From the NCBI GenBank assembly GCA_031363055.1, contig JANLTP010000083.1, positions 1 to 40,620 on the forward strand: a stretch of DNA of 40,620 nt. The letters run 5' to 3'. This DNA is from JANLTP01 sp031363055. Its GTDB lineage: Bacteria > Pseudomonadota > Gammaproteobacteria > Burkholderiales > Burkholderiaceae_E. How positions within the stretch are numbered: position 1 is the stretch's first letter; each line of letters begins with the position of its first letter. Made by a program: the position numbers and the translations under genes. This document shows positions 6,721 through 15,058 of this stretch, piece after piece. Under the pieces are notes generated by a model. That model was not told where the DNA came from, ran no database searches, and saw only the letters and a list, made by a program, of their open reading frames with translations.

Positions 6721-8475
6721 TCAAAAGATGTCGGGTTCGGCGACCGGCGCACCAAAACTGGTTTCGAGAAAATCGAAATCGCAACCCTGATCAGCCTGCA
6801 AGATATGTCGGCTGAACATCCAGCCGTAGCCACGCTCGTAACGCACCGGTGGTGGTTTCCAGAGTGCCCGCCGTTGCGCCAACTCTTCGTCACTGACCTG
6901 TACATTGATGCTGCGCGCGGCGACATCAACGGCAATCAGATCACCAGTCTTCAGCAGTGCCAGCGGCCCGCCAATGTAGGCTTCAGGCGAGGCGTGCAAG
7001 ATGCAGGCGCCGTAGCTGGTACCGCTCATACGGGCATCGGAGAGGCGCAACATGTCACGCACGCCCTGCTTGACCAGCTTGACCGGAATTGGCAGCATGC
7101 CCCACTCCGGCATGCCGGGGCCGCCCTGCGGGCCGGCGTTGCGCAACACCAGGATATGGTTTGCGGTCACGTCCAGGGTTTCGTCTTCGACGGCAGCCTT
7201 CATGCTCGGGTAGTCATCGAACACCAGGGCCGGGCCGGTGTGTTTGAGGTATTGCGGCGCGCAGGCGCTGGGCTTGATGACCGCGCCATTCGGTGCGATA
7301 TTTCCACGCAGCACCGCCAGTGCGCCTTCGGCATAAAGTGGCGTCTGCAAGGTCCGAATGACGTCGTCGTTGTGTACTTGCGCACCGTCGATATTCTGAG
7401 CAACGTTCTGGCCGGTCACCGTCAGGGCGTCGAGCGCCAGATGGCTACGAATCCGGTTCATGAGTGCCGGCATGCCGCCCGCATAGTAGAAATCTTCCAT
7501 CAGATAAGTCGCGCCGCTGGGTCGAATATTGGCGATGACCGGCACACGGCGGCTGGCCTCGTCGAAATCGTCGAGGCCGATGGCGCAGTCAGCGCCGGCG
7601 CGGCGCGACATGGCGACCAGATGAATGATCGCGTTGGTCGAGCAGCCCATCGCCATGGCGACTGCAATGCCGTTTTGAAATGATGCTCGGCTCAGCAGTC
7701 GTTGCGGCGTCTGGTCTTGCCAGACCATCTCGACGATGCGTCGGCCGCAATGCGCGCTCATTCTCGGATGATTGGCGTCCGCCGCTGGAATTGACGACGC
7801 GCCCGTCAAGCTCAGGCCGATGGCTTCTGTGATGCCCATCATGGTGGCTGCTGTGCCCATGGTCATGCAGGTGCCATGACTGCGCGCGATACCGGCCACG
7901 ACCTCCACCCATTCTTCGTCGCTGATGTTGCCGGCGCGGCGTTCATCCCAATACTTCCAGGCGTCCGATCCCGAGCCCAGCACTTTGCCTTTCCAGTTGC
8001 CGCGCAACATCGGACCGGCCGGCAAATAGATGCAGGGCAGCCCGGCGCTCAGCGCGCCCATGACGAGTCCCGGCGTGGTCTTGTCGCAGCCGCCCATCAG
8101 TACCGCACCGTCCACCGGATGACTTCGAATCAGCTCTTCAGTCTCCATCGCCAGCATATTGCGATAAAGCATGGTGGTCGGCTTCACGAACGACTCGGCC
8201 AGCGAAATCGCCGGCAGCTCGATCGGAAATCCGCCGGCCTGGAACACACCACGTTTGACGTCTTCGACACGCTGCTTCAAGTGGCTGTGGCAGGGATTGA
8301 TATCTGACCAGGTGTTGATGATGGCAATAACCGGTTTGCCAACCCAGTCGATCGGCGCATAGCCCATTTGCATGGCGCGCGAGCGGTGGCCGAAAGCGCG
8401 CAAGTCATCCGGTGCAAACCAGCGGGCGCTGCGCAAGGATTCAGCAGCCTTTGCAGGGCCAGTGTCGTTTTTCAT
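6721..8475 (-). CDS. IlvD/Edd family sugar-acid dehydratase (L-arabinonate dehydratase-like)
   Basis: The 584-residue protein has three cysteines positioned as the iron-sulfur ligands of the family: Cys62 (DINPCHSHL), Cys130 (GGCDKTTPG) and Cys203 (GTCMTMGTAATM). Their spacing agrees with [2Fe-2S] L-arabinonate/D-xylonate dehydratases as I recall them. The N-terminal ARWFAPDDLRAFGHRSR is also typical of that branch rather than of IlvD proper. The enzyme would dehydrate an aldonic acid to a 2-oxo-3-deoxy acid in the cytoplasm. It is the first gene of a two-gene unit with the RraA-like aldolase. It is divergent from the Bug-type binding protein at 8528, with only 52 bases between them. Confidence 0.88.
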   Translation of the reverse strand: MKNDTGPAKAAESLRSARWFAPDDLRAFGHRSRAMQMGYAPIDWVGKPVIAIINTWSDINPCHSHLKQRVEDVKRGVFQAGGFPIELPAISLAESFVKPTTMLYRNMLAMETEELIRSHPVDGAVLMGGCDKTTPGLVMGALSAGLPCIYLPAGPMLRGNWKGKVLGSGSDAWKYWDERRAGNISDEEWVEVVAGIARSHGTCMTMGTAATMMGITEAIGLSLTGASSIPAADANHPRMSAHCGRRIVEMVWQDQTPQRLLSRASFQNGIAVAMAMGCSTNAIIHLVAMSRRAGADCAIGLDDFDEASRRVPVIANIRPSGATYLMEDFYYAGGMPALMNRIRSHLALDALTVTGQNVAQNIDGAQVHNDDVIRTLQTPLYAEGALAVLRGNIAPNGAVIKPSACAPQYLKHTGPALVFDDYPSMKAAVEDETLDVTANHILVLRNAGPQGGPGMPEWGMLPIPVKLVKQGVRDMLRLSDARMSGTSYGACILHASPEAYIGGPLALLKTGDLIAVDVAARSINVQVSDEELAQRRALWKPPPVRYERGYGWMFSRHILQADQGCDFDFLETSFGAPVAEPDIF

Positions 8476-8527
8476 GATTTGGATGCGGCTTGCATGGGGG
8501 GCAGTCGATGTTCGGAAGTATTAGATT

Positions 8528-9478
8528 ATGCCTGCGCACGCACAGGATGCCTGGCCGACCAAGCCGGTGAAGATCATCGTGCCGTTTCCGGTTGGCGGCA
8601 CCAGCGATGTCATGGCGCGCATGGTCGCCGACGAACTGGGCAAGTCCTTGAAGCAACCCTTTCTGATCGAGAACCGCGGCGGTGCGGGCGGCACCATTGG
8701 TACCGCTTACGCCGCCAAGCAGACGGGCGACGGTTACACCTTGCTGCTCATTGGTGTCGGATCGAACGCGGTCGCGCACGGTCTGGATGCAGGCCTGGCC
8801 TATGATTCGATGCGCGATTTTGTGCATATCGGTCAGATTCACTCGGGACCGAATGTACTGGTGGTGCATCCCGGCACGCCGTACAAGAGCTTCAAGGAAC
8901 TGGTCGACTATGTGCGGGCAAACCCCGGCAAACTCAACTATGGCTACACCCACGCAGCGTCGGGCCATATGGCCATGGAGCTATTCAAGCAGCGCGAGAG
9001 TGAGTGTCCGAAGGGCGTGAAGTCCTGTAACGGATTTTTCATGGTGGGTATCCCCTATCGCGGCGGTGGCCCGATGATGACCGATCTGATCGGCGGTCAG
9101 ATCCCACTCATGTTCATCAATCAGGATGCCGCCCTGGCGCACGTGCGAGCTGGCAAATTACGCGCCCTGGCGGTCACGAGCTTGCAGCGCAATCCGCTCT
9201 ACCCGGACGTGCCGACGCTTGCGGAATCCGGTCTGCCCGGATTCCAGGCGCTGTCCTGGTCCGGCTTGTCGGCACCAAAAGGAACGTCGCCGGCGATTAT
9301 CGAGAAGCTGGAAGCCGAGATGCAGAGAATCATGACCTCATCGGCGATCAAGCAACGCATGGAAGCGGTCGGTTTTGTGGTTCCGCCTCAAGGTGCGAAA
9401 CGATATTCGGATTTCGTCAAGTCCGAGATCGATAACTGGACTAAAGTTATCAAGGTTGGCGGTATCAAACCCGAGTAG
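8528..9478 (+). CDS. Bug-family TTT solute-binding protein lacking its signal peptide
   Basis: The mature domain is complete: WPTKPVKIIVPFPVGGTSDVMAR at the start, the loop IENRGGAGGTIGT, then VPTLAESGLPGFQ and a normal C-terminus. Bug proteins are periplasmic and bind carboxylates for TctAB-type transporters. Here the frame opens with only MPAHAQ, which looks like the last residues of a signal peptide (AxA-type cleavage). Two codons upstream is an in-frame TAG (8522-8524). Further upstream, only a non-hydrophobic stretch (MIWMRLAWGAVDVRKY) precedes that stop. The gene therefore looks damaged at its 5' end, perhaps by a deletion between the divergent genes, and the product would stay in the cytoplasm. 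It is 9 bases upstream of the ThDP enzyme. No tctA or tctB is in the window. Confidence 0.85.
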   Translation: MPAHAQDAWPTKPVKIIVPFPVGGTSDVMARMVADELGKSLKQPFLIENRGGAGGTIGTAYAAKQTGDGYTLLLIGVGSNAVAHGLDAGLAYDSMRDFVHIGQIHSGPNVLVVHPGTPYKSFKELVDYVRANPGKLNYGYTHAASGHMAMELFKQRESECPKGVKSCNGFFMVGIPYRGGGPMMTDLIGGQIPLMFINQDAALAHVRAGKLRALAVTSLQRNPLYPDVPTLAESGLPGFQALSWSGLSAPKGTSPAIIEKLEAEMQRIMTSSAIKQRMEAVGFVVPPQGAKRYSDFVKSEIDNWTKVIKVGGIKPE

Positions 9479-9487
9479 GCTTTTCAA

Positions 9488-11170
9488 ATGGCGCGTGCGC
9501 AACCTGAAATTAGACGAGTCACCGGCCGCAAGGCGTTTCTCGAACTCCTCGTCAGCGAGGGTGTGACCCACCTGTTTGGTAATCCGGGCACGACCGAGCT
9601 GGCGATCATGGAAGTCGTGCCCGATTTTCCGCAATTGACTTATGTGCTCGGTCTGCAGGAGTCGATTGTGTTGGGTATGGCCGATGGTTATGCGCGCGCC
9701 AGCGGCCGTTTGACGGCCTGCAACCTGCACTGTACGCCGGGCTTGGGCCATGCCATGGGCGCGCTCTACACGGCGCACATGAGCGGCTCGCCGATCATCG
9801 TCACGGCCGGTCAGTACGAAATTGGCCATGGCCTGCAAGAGCCATTGCTCTATGAGGACCTGGTCAGTATTGCCCGGCCGCTTGTGAAGTGGGCGGTCGA
9901 AGTCACGCGTATTGAAGACCTGCCGCGAATCGTACGCCGGGCCGCCAAGATTGCCATGGCTGCGCCGACCGGGCCGGTGTTCATCAGCCTGCCCGGCAGC
10001 GTGCTGGATCAGGAGGCCGAGATCGATCTTGGTCAGGTGACTCGGGTCATTGCCTCCACCCGACCGGACGATGGCACCCTGGATGCAATGGCCGAGCGTT
10101 TGCTGGCCGCGCGCGCGCCGTTGATTCTGGCGGGCCGTGAAGTGGCGCAAGACCATGCGTTCGCCGAAGTGGCCGAGTTGGGCCTCCTGCTTGGTGCGCC
10201 GATCGCGCAGGAGCCGGTGGCGCACAACGTACGATTCCCCTCGGATCATCCGCTCTGTATCGGCGACCCGGGCCGCAGCCAGGAGAAACTGCGCGCGCTG
10301 TTTGATCAGCACGATCTGTTGCTTTCGCTCGGCGCCGACATTCTGAAGTTATCGGCCTACAGTACCGTCGAGCCGATGCCGCCGACTCTCGAATTGCTGC
10401 ATGTTTCCTTGCGCTCCTGGGAACTCGGGAAAAACTACCCGGCCGAAATCGCCGTGCAGGCCGATGTTCGCGAAACCTTGCGCGCGCTTTTGCCTCGCCT
10501 GGGCGCACGAGTGACGCCCGAGTATGCGCAACAGGCTGCGCTGCGCGCCCGCGCCGTTCGCGCTAATAATTGGAGCGTTCGGCGCGAAACCTTGCGTGCG
10601 CACATCGAACCGCTGGCCAGTCAGCAGCCCATCGATGCGCGAGTCTTGATGAACATCTTGTCCGAAGTCTTGCCTGCCGACGTCGTGCTGGTCGAGGAGG
10701 CGCTGACCTCGACGCCGGCCTTCAATGCGCTGGTTGCGCTGACCGAACAACGCACTTATGTCGGTATGGCCAGCGGCGGTCTGGGGTTCTGTGTTCCGGG
10801 CGCCATCGGCGCGGCGCTGGCCAACCCTGGCAGGCCGGTGGTGGCGGTGCTGGGCGACGGCAGCTCGCTGTACGCGATTCAAGGACTCTGGACGGCCGCC
10901 CATTTCCGACTGCCGATCACCTATGTGCTGGCCAATAATCAAGGCTATCGAATCATCAAGGAGCGTTTGCTCGCGATGCGCCACAGCCGTCGATTTGTCG
11001 GTATGGACCTCAGCGACCCGGCACCGGATTTCGTCGCGATTGCACAGGGCTTCGGCGTCAGCGCCCAGCGCCTGACCGACCCGCGTGAATTGGCGTCGGC
11101 CCTGACTCAAGCGATTGCATCGCGGACTCCGCGGTTGCTCGACGTGGTGATCGATCGCGGCCCGCTTTGA
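9488..11170 (+). CDS. Thiamine-diphosphate enzyme, benzoylformate-decarboxylase-like
   Basis: The 560-residue protein has the three-domain ThDP decarboxylase layout. The N-terminal GNPGTTELAIMEV and LGLQES supply the catalytic Glu, and CNLHCTPGLGHAMGAL keeps the active-site His. The C-terminal diphosphate motif runs from GDGSSLYAIQGLWTAAH to NNQGYRI. Compared with Pseudomonas benzoylformate decarboxylase as I remember it, the active-site Ser26 is Thr and the region of His281 reads LKLSAY, so the substrate is probably another 2-oxo acid. It follows the Bug protein by 9 bases and precedes the biotinyl-domain protein by 69 bases. This suggests one plus-strand operon for uptake and breakdown of an organic acid. 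Acetolactate-synthase-like function is less likely. Confidence 0.82.
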   Translation: MARAQPEIRRVTGRKAFLELLVSEGVTHLFGNPGTTELAIMEVVPDFPQLTYVLGLQESIVLGMADGYARASGRLTACNLHCTPGLGHAMGALYTAHMSGSPIIVTAGQYEIGHGLQEPLLYEDLVSIARPLVKWAVEVTRIEDLPRIVRRAAKIAMAAPTGPVFISLPGSVLDQEAEIDLGQVTRVIASTRPDDGTLDAMAERLLAARAPLILAGREVAQDHAFAEVAELGLLLGAPIAQEPVAHNVRFPSDHPLCIGDPGRSQEKLRALFDQHDLLLSLGADILKLSAYSTVEPMPPTLELLHVSLRSWELGKNYPAEIAVQADVRETLRALLPRLGARVTPEYAQQAALRARAVRANNWSVRRETLRAHIEPLASQQPIDARVLMNILSEVLPADVVLVEEALTSTPAFNALVALTEQRTYVGMASGGLGFCVPGAIGAALANPGRPVVAVLGDGSSLYAIQGLWTAAHFRLPITYVLANNQGYRIIKERLLAMRHSRRFVGMDLSDPAPDFVAIAQGFGVSAQRLTDPRELASALTQAIASRTPRLLDVVIDRGPL

Positions 11171-11186
11171 CGCTTTGGAATACCAC

Positions 11187-11234
11187 CTGGTGACGGTGAA
11201 CTGGTGACGAAGGTGAACTGATGATAAGGGTGAA
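11187..11234. repeat. 14/17-nt tandem repeat x3 in the spacer before the biotinyl-domain gene
   Basis: The units are CTGGTGACGGTGAA, CTGGTGACGAAGGTGAA and CTGATGATAAGGGTGAA, followed by a partial CTGAAGTGG. Each of the last two units carries a purine-rich AAGGTG/AAGGGTG, so the final unit also supplies the ribosome-binding site for the GTG start at 11240. This is a clear case where repeat amplification copied a translation start signal. Confidence 0.8.
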
Positions 11235-11239
11235 CTGAA

Positions 11240-11452
11240 GTGGCTGATATTTGTTCCGAAGTGAGCGGTACGATCTGGAAAATCGAATTCAAGGTTGGCG
11301 ATAAAGTCGCCAGCGGCGATGTGCTGATCATTGTTGAATCCATGAAAATGGAGATTCCGGTCGAGGCGTCACGAACCGGCGTGGTCACGGCGATCAAGGT
11401 GCAGGAAGGCGATACCATCGCCGAAGGACAGGTGCTGATCAGCATCGCATAA
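11240..11452 (+). CDS. Single biotinyl/lipoyl-domain protein (BCCP-like)
   Basis: This 70-residue protein is nothing but a biotinyl domain: VGDKVASGDVLIIVESMKMEIPV contains the ESMKM motif with the lysine that is biotinylated, followed by the second hairpin half EGDTIAEGQVLISIA. Such stand-alone carriers serve acyl-CoA or 2-oxoacid carboxylases and decarboxylases. No biotin carboxylase or carboxyltransferase gene is present in the window. The gene directly follows a ThDP decarboxylase-like gene, and its partner is unknown. The start is GTG at 11240 with AAGGGTG about 9 bases upstream. The alternative of a lipoyl rather than biotin carrier is unlikely given MKM. Confidence 0.88.
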   Translation: MADICSEVSGTIWKIEFKVGDKVASGDVLIIVESMKMEIPVEASRTGVVTAIKVQEGDTIAEGQVLISIA

Positions 11453-11453
11453 C

Positions 11454-11545
11454 AGTCCCCCCCGACCTGCCGCCTGGCGTCAGTTCCCCCAGGGGGCCAA
11501 GGAAACTTGGGAGCGGCCCGGCGTTTCCTTGAGTCCCCCCCGACC
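11454..11545. repeat. Intergenic C/G-run repeat element with central hairpin
   Basis: Two identical 14-base copies of AGTCCCCCCCGACC lie at 11454-11467 and 11532-11545. Between them is a perfect 9-base inverted repeat, CAAGGAAAC (11498-11506) and GTTTCCTTG (11523-11531), with a 16-base loop, and a small CCCCCAGGGGG palindrome (about 11486-11496). It follows the biotinyl-domain gene and could end its transcription, though no T-run follows. It resembles the scattered intergenic palindromes of Burkholderiales; no second full copy is in this window. Confidence 0.55.
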
Positions 11546-11643
11546 GCCAAAGGGTTCTCAGATGCCGTTCGTGGGTCGGCGCTTTTATGCCCGTGCGGTT
11601 CAGGGCAATCTGGCAGCTTCGGGAACTTTATCCACCCGAGTGG

Positions 11644-12696
11644 ATGCGTCTTATGAGATCAACGCTGCTGAGTCCAACGCTGCTGAGTCTGAGTCTGAGT
11701 CTAAGTTTCAGACTGAGTTTGAGTCGCAAAGCCTGCCGAACCGCTGTCGTGCTGGGTTTGATCTGGCTGGGCGCGGGATTGTCAGCGGGCCAGAATGTGG
11801 CGCGGGCCGAGTCAACCTTGCCGGTGCGCGAGCGACTGGTCGAAGAGGCCCTGCACATCAGCCAGACCGCGCGGGTGATGGAAGCGCTGGCTGAGGCGAT
11901 GAATGAAACCCTCGCGCGAACGCCGCAACTGGCGCGGCTCAAACCCGAGCATCGGGCGCGCCTGAGTGCGGCCGTTGCTCGCGCTTATTCGCCTCGCCGG
12001 TTTGTCAATCGGATTAGAGATCTACTGGTTGAAAATGCAAGTGAGCATGAACTTCAAGAGTTTATTCGATACTCCAAGATGCCATTGGCGCAGCGCGCAC
12101 TCGAGATGGAAATCGTCGCCAGCTCGGCTCATTCCGATCTGATTACCCGGCATGCGCGGGGCAGCGCCAACGACCCGGAGACCATGCAACGCATTGCGGC
12201 CGTCCGACGCATGGATGCTGCCAGCGGCGGCAGCGACATGTTGTTGGCCATTTCAGTGGCCACGGCCTTGTCGTCCGCAGACATGCAACGACGATTGGCA
12301 CTCGAACCGCAGGGCGGTTCGGGCGATCGCTCCAGTGACGACGGGTCGGTAGAAGAGCGCGACCACGGCGAGCGGTCCGCTGAAGAGCGGCCGTCTGGCG
12401 CCTCGTCGGAACCCGGCAAATCCCGATTGCGCGCCTCAAAAGCAGAAGTCGAGCGGCTGTCGCGCAGCCTTCGGCCCAATGTTTACCGCGATGCGATCAA
12501 TAGCGCGCTGTTCACGTATCGTTGGCTGACGTTAAGCGAATTATTGGAATATACGGCGCTGCAGGAAGTACCGGCCATGCGCAAGGTCGCTTCCTTGATC
12601 AACGATGCCTTGGGCAGCGTGTTTTTAGTCGCCCAGGCCGACGCCAATGAACAAATGTTGCTCGAGTTGCTGGGTAAGGGCCAAACACCGACTTGA
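11644..12696 (+). CDS. Exported protein of unknown function (DUF2059-like middle part)
   Basis: From ATG 11644 the product is about 350 residues. The first 50 contain a repeat-derived n-region (LSLSLSFRLSLSRK), a hydrophobic core (AVVLGLIWLGAGLSAG) and a likely AxA-type end near NVARAE, so it should be exported. Residues about 55-160 are helical and amphipathic (EEALHISQTARVMEALAEAM, FVNRIRDLLVENASEHELQE, then a short MPLAQRALEME-type segment), a pattern seen in DUF2059-type periplasmic proteins. A charged Ser/Glu-rich linker (about 230-270) leads to a second helical region. ATGs at 11653 and further upstream (11587) are alternatives. I cannot assign a function. It stands between the biotinyl-domain gene and the convergent TauD gene. 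Confidence 0.65.
   Translation: MRLMRSTLLSPTLLSLSLSLSFRLSLSRKACRTAVVLGLIWLGAGLSAGQNVARAESTLPVRERLVEEALHISQTARVMEALAEAMNETLARTPQLARLKPEHRARLSAAVARAYSPRRFVNRIRDLLVENASEHELQEFIRYSKMPLAQRALEMEIVASSAHSDLITRHARGSANDPETMQRIAAVRRMDAASGGSDMLLAISVATALSSADMQRRLALEPQGGSGDRSSDDGSVEERDHGERSAEERPSGASSEPGKSRLRASKAEVERLSRSLRPNVYRDAINSALFTYRWLTLSELLEYTALQEVPAMRKVASLINDALGSVFLVAQADANEQMLLELLGKGQTPT
11661..11726. repeat. 15-nt x2 then 6-nt tandem repeat in the signal-peptide region
   Basis: Two 15-base units (AACGCTGCTGAGTCC and AACGCTGCTGAGTCT) run into 6-base units: three exact GAGTCT, then AAGTTT, CAGACT, GAGTTT and GAGTCG. They encode the LS-rich n-region of the exported protein. All unit lengths are multiples of three. 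Confidence 0.85.
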
Positions 12697-12745
12697 GGCA
12701 GCGCGCAGCGGGCCGCCTGGACTGGTCGCGACGGGCCTCGACTAG

Positions 12746-12775
12746 CCTGGGCCGGCCAAGCCGAACTGGCCCGGG
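12746..12775. terminator. Possible bidirectional terminator hairpin
   Basis: CCTGGGCC (12746-12753) pairs with GGCCCGGG (12768-12775), eight pairs with one G-U, across a 14-base loop. It lies between two convergent genes (ends 12696 and 12784). Only a TTT follows on the plus strand, so it is a weak candidate. Confidence 0.35.
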
Positions 12776-12783
12776 TTTGGCGC

Positions 12784-13611
12784 TCAGCGTGGCCGATCAC
12801 CGGCCAGCGTTATCCGCTGCATCACCCGCCGAAAGCCGTGATAGTCATTGACCGGATTGTGCAGCGCGCAGCGGTTATCCCAAAGTGCGATCGAAGCGGG
12901 CTGCCAGGAAAAGCGGCAAGTGAACTCGGGCTTGACCTGATGCGCAAACAGAAAGTCCAGCAGCGGTTTCGCCTCGGCGTCACTCAAGCCCTTGATGCCG
13001 ACGGTATGCGCGACGTTCACATAGATTGATCGGCGTCCCGTTTCAGGATGGGTCCGGATAATCGGGTGTTCGGCGCTGTAGTCGCTCTGATGGTCGGTGC
13101 GACCGCTGGTTTTGATGCGGTCTTCGCGGGTCATGGAGACGTCGGCCTTGGCGGAGCTGCTGATGCCGATCAGGCCATCGAGCAAGTGCTTCATGGTCTC
13201 GGATAACGCCTCGTAGGCGGCGTACTGGCTCGCAAAGAGTGTGTCGCCACCGTGCGGCGGCACTTCCTTGGCGAGCAACATGGAGGCCATCGGCGGTATC
13301 TCGAGATAAGTGGTGTCGGAGTGCCAGATACCGCCAAAGTTGTTACGCTCGTGCTCGAGTTTCTTGACCTCGATGATCATCGGAAAGCCGTCGATGCCAC
13401 TGACAAACGGGTATTCGATCGGCGCGCCCAGGGTCTTCGCAAAGCGCATGTATTGCGCACAGGACAGATCCTGATCACGCAGGAAGACCACTTGGTGTTC
13501 CAGGAAGGCCGCCCGGAACTCGGCAACCTGCTCGGCCGAAAGTGGCTCGCGCAGATCAAGCCCAATCAATTCGGCACCGAGGGCGCCGGCCAGTCGCTTT
13601 ATCTTTATCAT
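12784..13611 (-). CDS. TauD/TfdA-family Fe(II)/2-oxoglutarate dioxygenase
   Basis: The 275-residue protein has the iron-binding HxD in IWHSDTTY (His97, Asp99) and the distal His in ALHNPVNDYHGFRRVM (about His251). The arginine that holds 2-oxoglutarate follows (about Arg262). VVFLRDQDLS and THPETGRRSIYVN are standard for the TauD/TfdA group. These enzymes hydroxylate sulfonates, aryloxyalkanoates or similar compounds, often to release a side group; the substrate here is unknown. It is divergent from the Rieske oxygenase operon (68 bases between starts), so both may answer to one regulator and act in one pathway (inference). The start is ATG 13611. Confidence 0.88.
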   Translation of the reverse strand: MIKIKRLAGALGAELIGLDLREPLSAEQVAEFRAAFLEHQVVFLRDQDLSCAQYMRFAKTLGAPIEYPFVSGIDGFPMIIEVKKLEHERNNFGGIWHSDTTYLEIPPMASMLLAKEVPPHGGDTLFASQYAAYEALSETMKHLLDGLIGISSSAKADVSMTREDRIKTSGRTDHQSDYSAEHPIIRTHPETGRRSIYVNVAHTVGIKGLSDAEAKPLLDFLFAHQVKPEFTCRFSWQPASIALWDNRCALHNPVNDYHGFRRVMQRITLAGDRPR

Positions 13612-13679
13612 GATACTCAGTCGAGGATAATCTTGAATTCATGGTGAGAATAGCTGATTTGAGCGAGAGGTAGTACACA

Positions 13680-15056
13680 GTGAAACTGGCAAAAATGATC
13701 GAACCGGATCGCGTTCATCGACGCGTCTATGCTGACCCGGCAATTTTTGATCAAGAGATGGAGCGGATCTTCGAGAAGATCTGGGTCTACTGTGGTCATG
13801 AGAGTCAAACGCCGAAACCCGGCGATTTCTATACCTTGCAAATTGGCCGCCAGCCAATGTTGATGGTGCGCGGCAAGGATCAGAAAATCAACGTGCTGTA
13901 CAACCGCTGTCCGCATCGCGGGGTGCAACTGTGCGGCGCGCAAAAAGGCAACACCGGCAGCGCCCTGGTGTGTTCGTACCACGCTTGGAGTTTCCATCTC
14001 GACGGCAAGCTGCGCAGTATTCCGCTGCCCAAGGGCTACGAAGGTACCTCGGTGAATGCCGAGAACCCCGACTGTTCGGTCAAGCCGGCGGCGCGCGTCG
14101 ACTCGTACCGCGGTTTTGTGTTTGCCAGTCTGAGTGCAGAGGGCCCGAGCCTGCTCGAGTTTCTGGGCGAAGCGAAAATTGCGTTTGACGACATGTGTGA
14201 CCGCTCGCCGGTGGGTGAAGTCGAGGTCGTGCCGATTTGCCATCGGGTGATTCAGCATTCGAACTGGAAGTTCTTCATGGAGAACCAGCTCGACTCGTTG
14301 CATCCTTCAGTGACCCATCAATCGACCGGGGTGTCGGCGGCGCGCATCGAGAAGCGCTTGAAAGACACGACTGGCCAGGCACCGCTTTACTACCACTACC
14401 TGTCAACGTTTGCGTCGAGCTTTGACATGTGGGACTCCGTGCAGACGGTGAATTTTCCGCGTGGCCACGGTATCTTGAAGGCGTATATGGGCTTGCGCCC
14501 GCAAGACGCCGATACCAAGGCGCATGAAGCCCAACTCGTCAAGGCCTATGGCGCCACCAAGGCTGAGGAATACCTGTCGCGCAGCATTCACCATGTCCTT
14601 GTTTATCCGTATTTATCGGTGCAATCGCCGCTGCAGCAACTGCGCTGCCTGCGACCATTGGCGGCGAACAAGACGTTGTCCGAGATCTGGCACTTCCGCT
14701 TGAAGGGCGCGCCCGAGGCAATCTACCAGCGCTCGCTCTGGTACTACAACCTGGTCAATTCGCCGGCCACCATGATCAACGCCGATGACCTCGAGAACTG
14801 GTCGAAGGGCCAGTTGGGGCTTGAATCCGACGGCGGTGATTGGGTCAGCTTTCATCGCAACTACGGCGGTGACACTGAGGAGAATGGTGTGCTGATGTCG
14901 AATCGAGGAACGTCTGAAGTGGTCATGCGCAGTCAGTTCAGGGCCTGGTCAGAATATATGGTCGGCCGGAAATCGTTGCAAAAGCGCGCCGGTCGACTCG
15001 ACGATGCTCGAGCCAGTCGACTTGTCGACACTCGAGCCATGGCTGCCAAGGATTGA
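13680..15056 (+). CDS. Aromatic-ring-hydroxylating (Rieske) oxygenase, alpha subunit
   Basis: The N-terminal Rieske domain has CPHRG (Cys77, His79) and CSYHAW (Cys98, His101). The catalytic domain has NWKFFMENQLDSLHPSVTH, giving His208 and His213 as mononuclear iron ligands and Asp205 as the bridge. These features define a ring-hydroxylating or ring-opening dioxygenase large subunit that acts on an aromatic acid. The start is GTG 13680. The beta subunit starts three bases after the stop. No reductase or ferredoxin gene of the usual kind follows; an IorA-like Fe-S protein is next instead. The C-terminal 16 residues come from a 24-base tandem duplication. Confidence 0.9.
   Translation: MKLAKMIEPDRVHRRVYADPAIFDQEMERIFEKIWVYCGHESQTPKPGDFYTLQIGRQPMLMVRGKDQKINVLYNRCPHRGVQLCGAQKGNTGSALVCSYHAWSFHLDGKLRSIPLPKGYEGTSVNAENPDCSVKPAARVDSYRGFVFASLSAEGPSLLEFLGEAKIAFDDMCDRSPVGEVEVVPICHRVIQHSNWKFFMENQLDSLHPSVTHQSTGVSAARIEKRLKDTTGQAPLYYHYLSTFASSFDMWDSVQTVNFPRGHGILKAYMGLRPQDADTKAHEAQLVKAYGATKAEEYLSRSIHHVLVYPYLSVQSPLQQLRCLRPLAANKTLSEIWHFRLKGAPEAIYQRSLWYYNLVNSPATMINADDLENWSKGQLGLESDGGDWVSFHRNYGGDTEENGVLMSNRGTSEVVMRSQFRAWSEYMVGRKSLQKRAGRLDDARASRLVDTRAMAAKD
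14992..15039. repeat. 24-nt tandem duplication at the 3' end of the Rieske alpha gene
   Basis: Two adjacent 24-base units both start GTCGACT and end CTCGAGCCA; they differ at a few central positions. They encode RLDDARAS and RLVDTRAM in the terminal tail of the alpha subunit, outside the conserved domain. Confidence 0.8.
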
Positions 15057-15058
15057 TC

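Noticed and set aside
6805..7683. A 292-codon plus-strand frame opposite the IlvD/Edd dehydratase
   Set aside because: Antisense shadow: composition is Arg/His/Gln-rich and the dehydratase cysteines are all in the other strand.
9338..10312. A 324-codon minus-strand frame opposite the ThDP enzyme
   Set aside because: No recognisable domain; the opposite strand encodes a convincing enzyme through the whole length.
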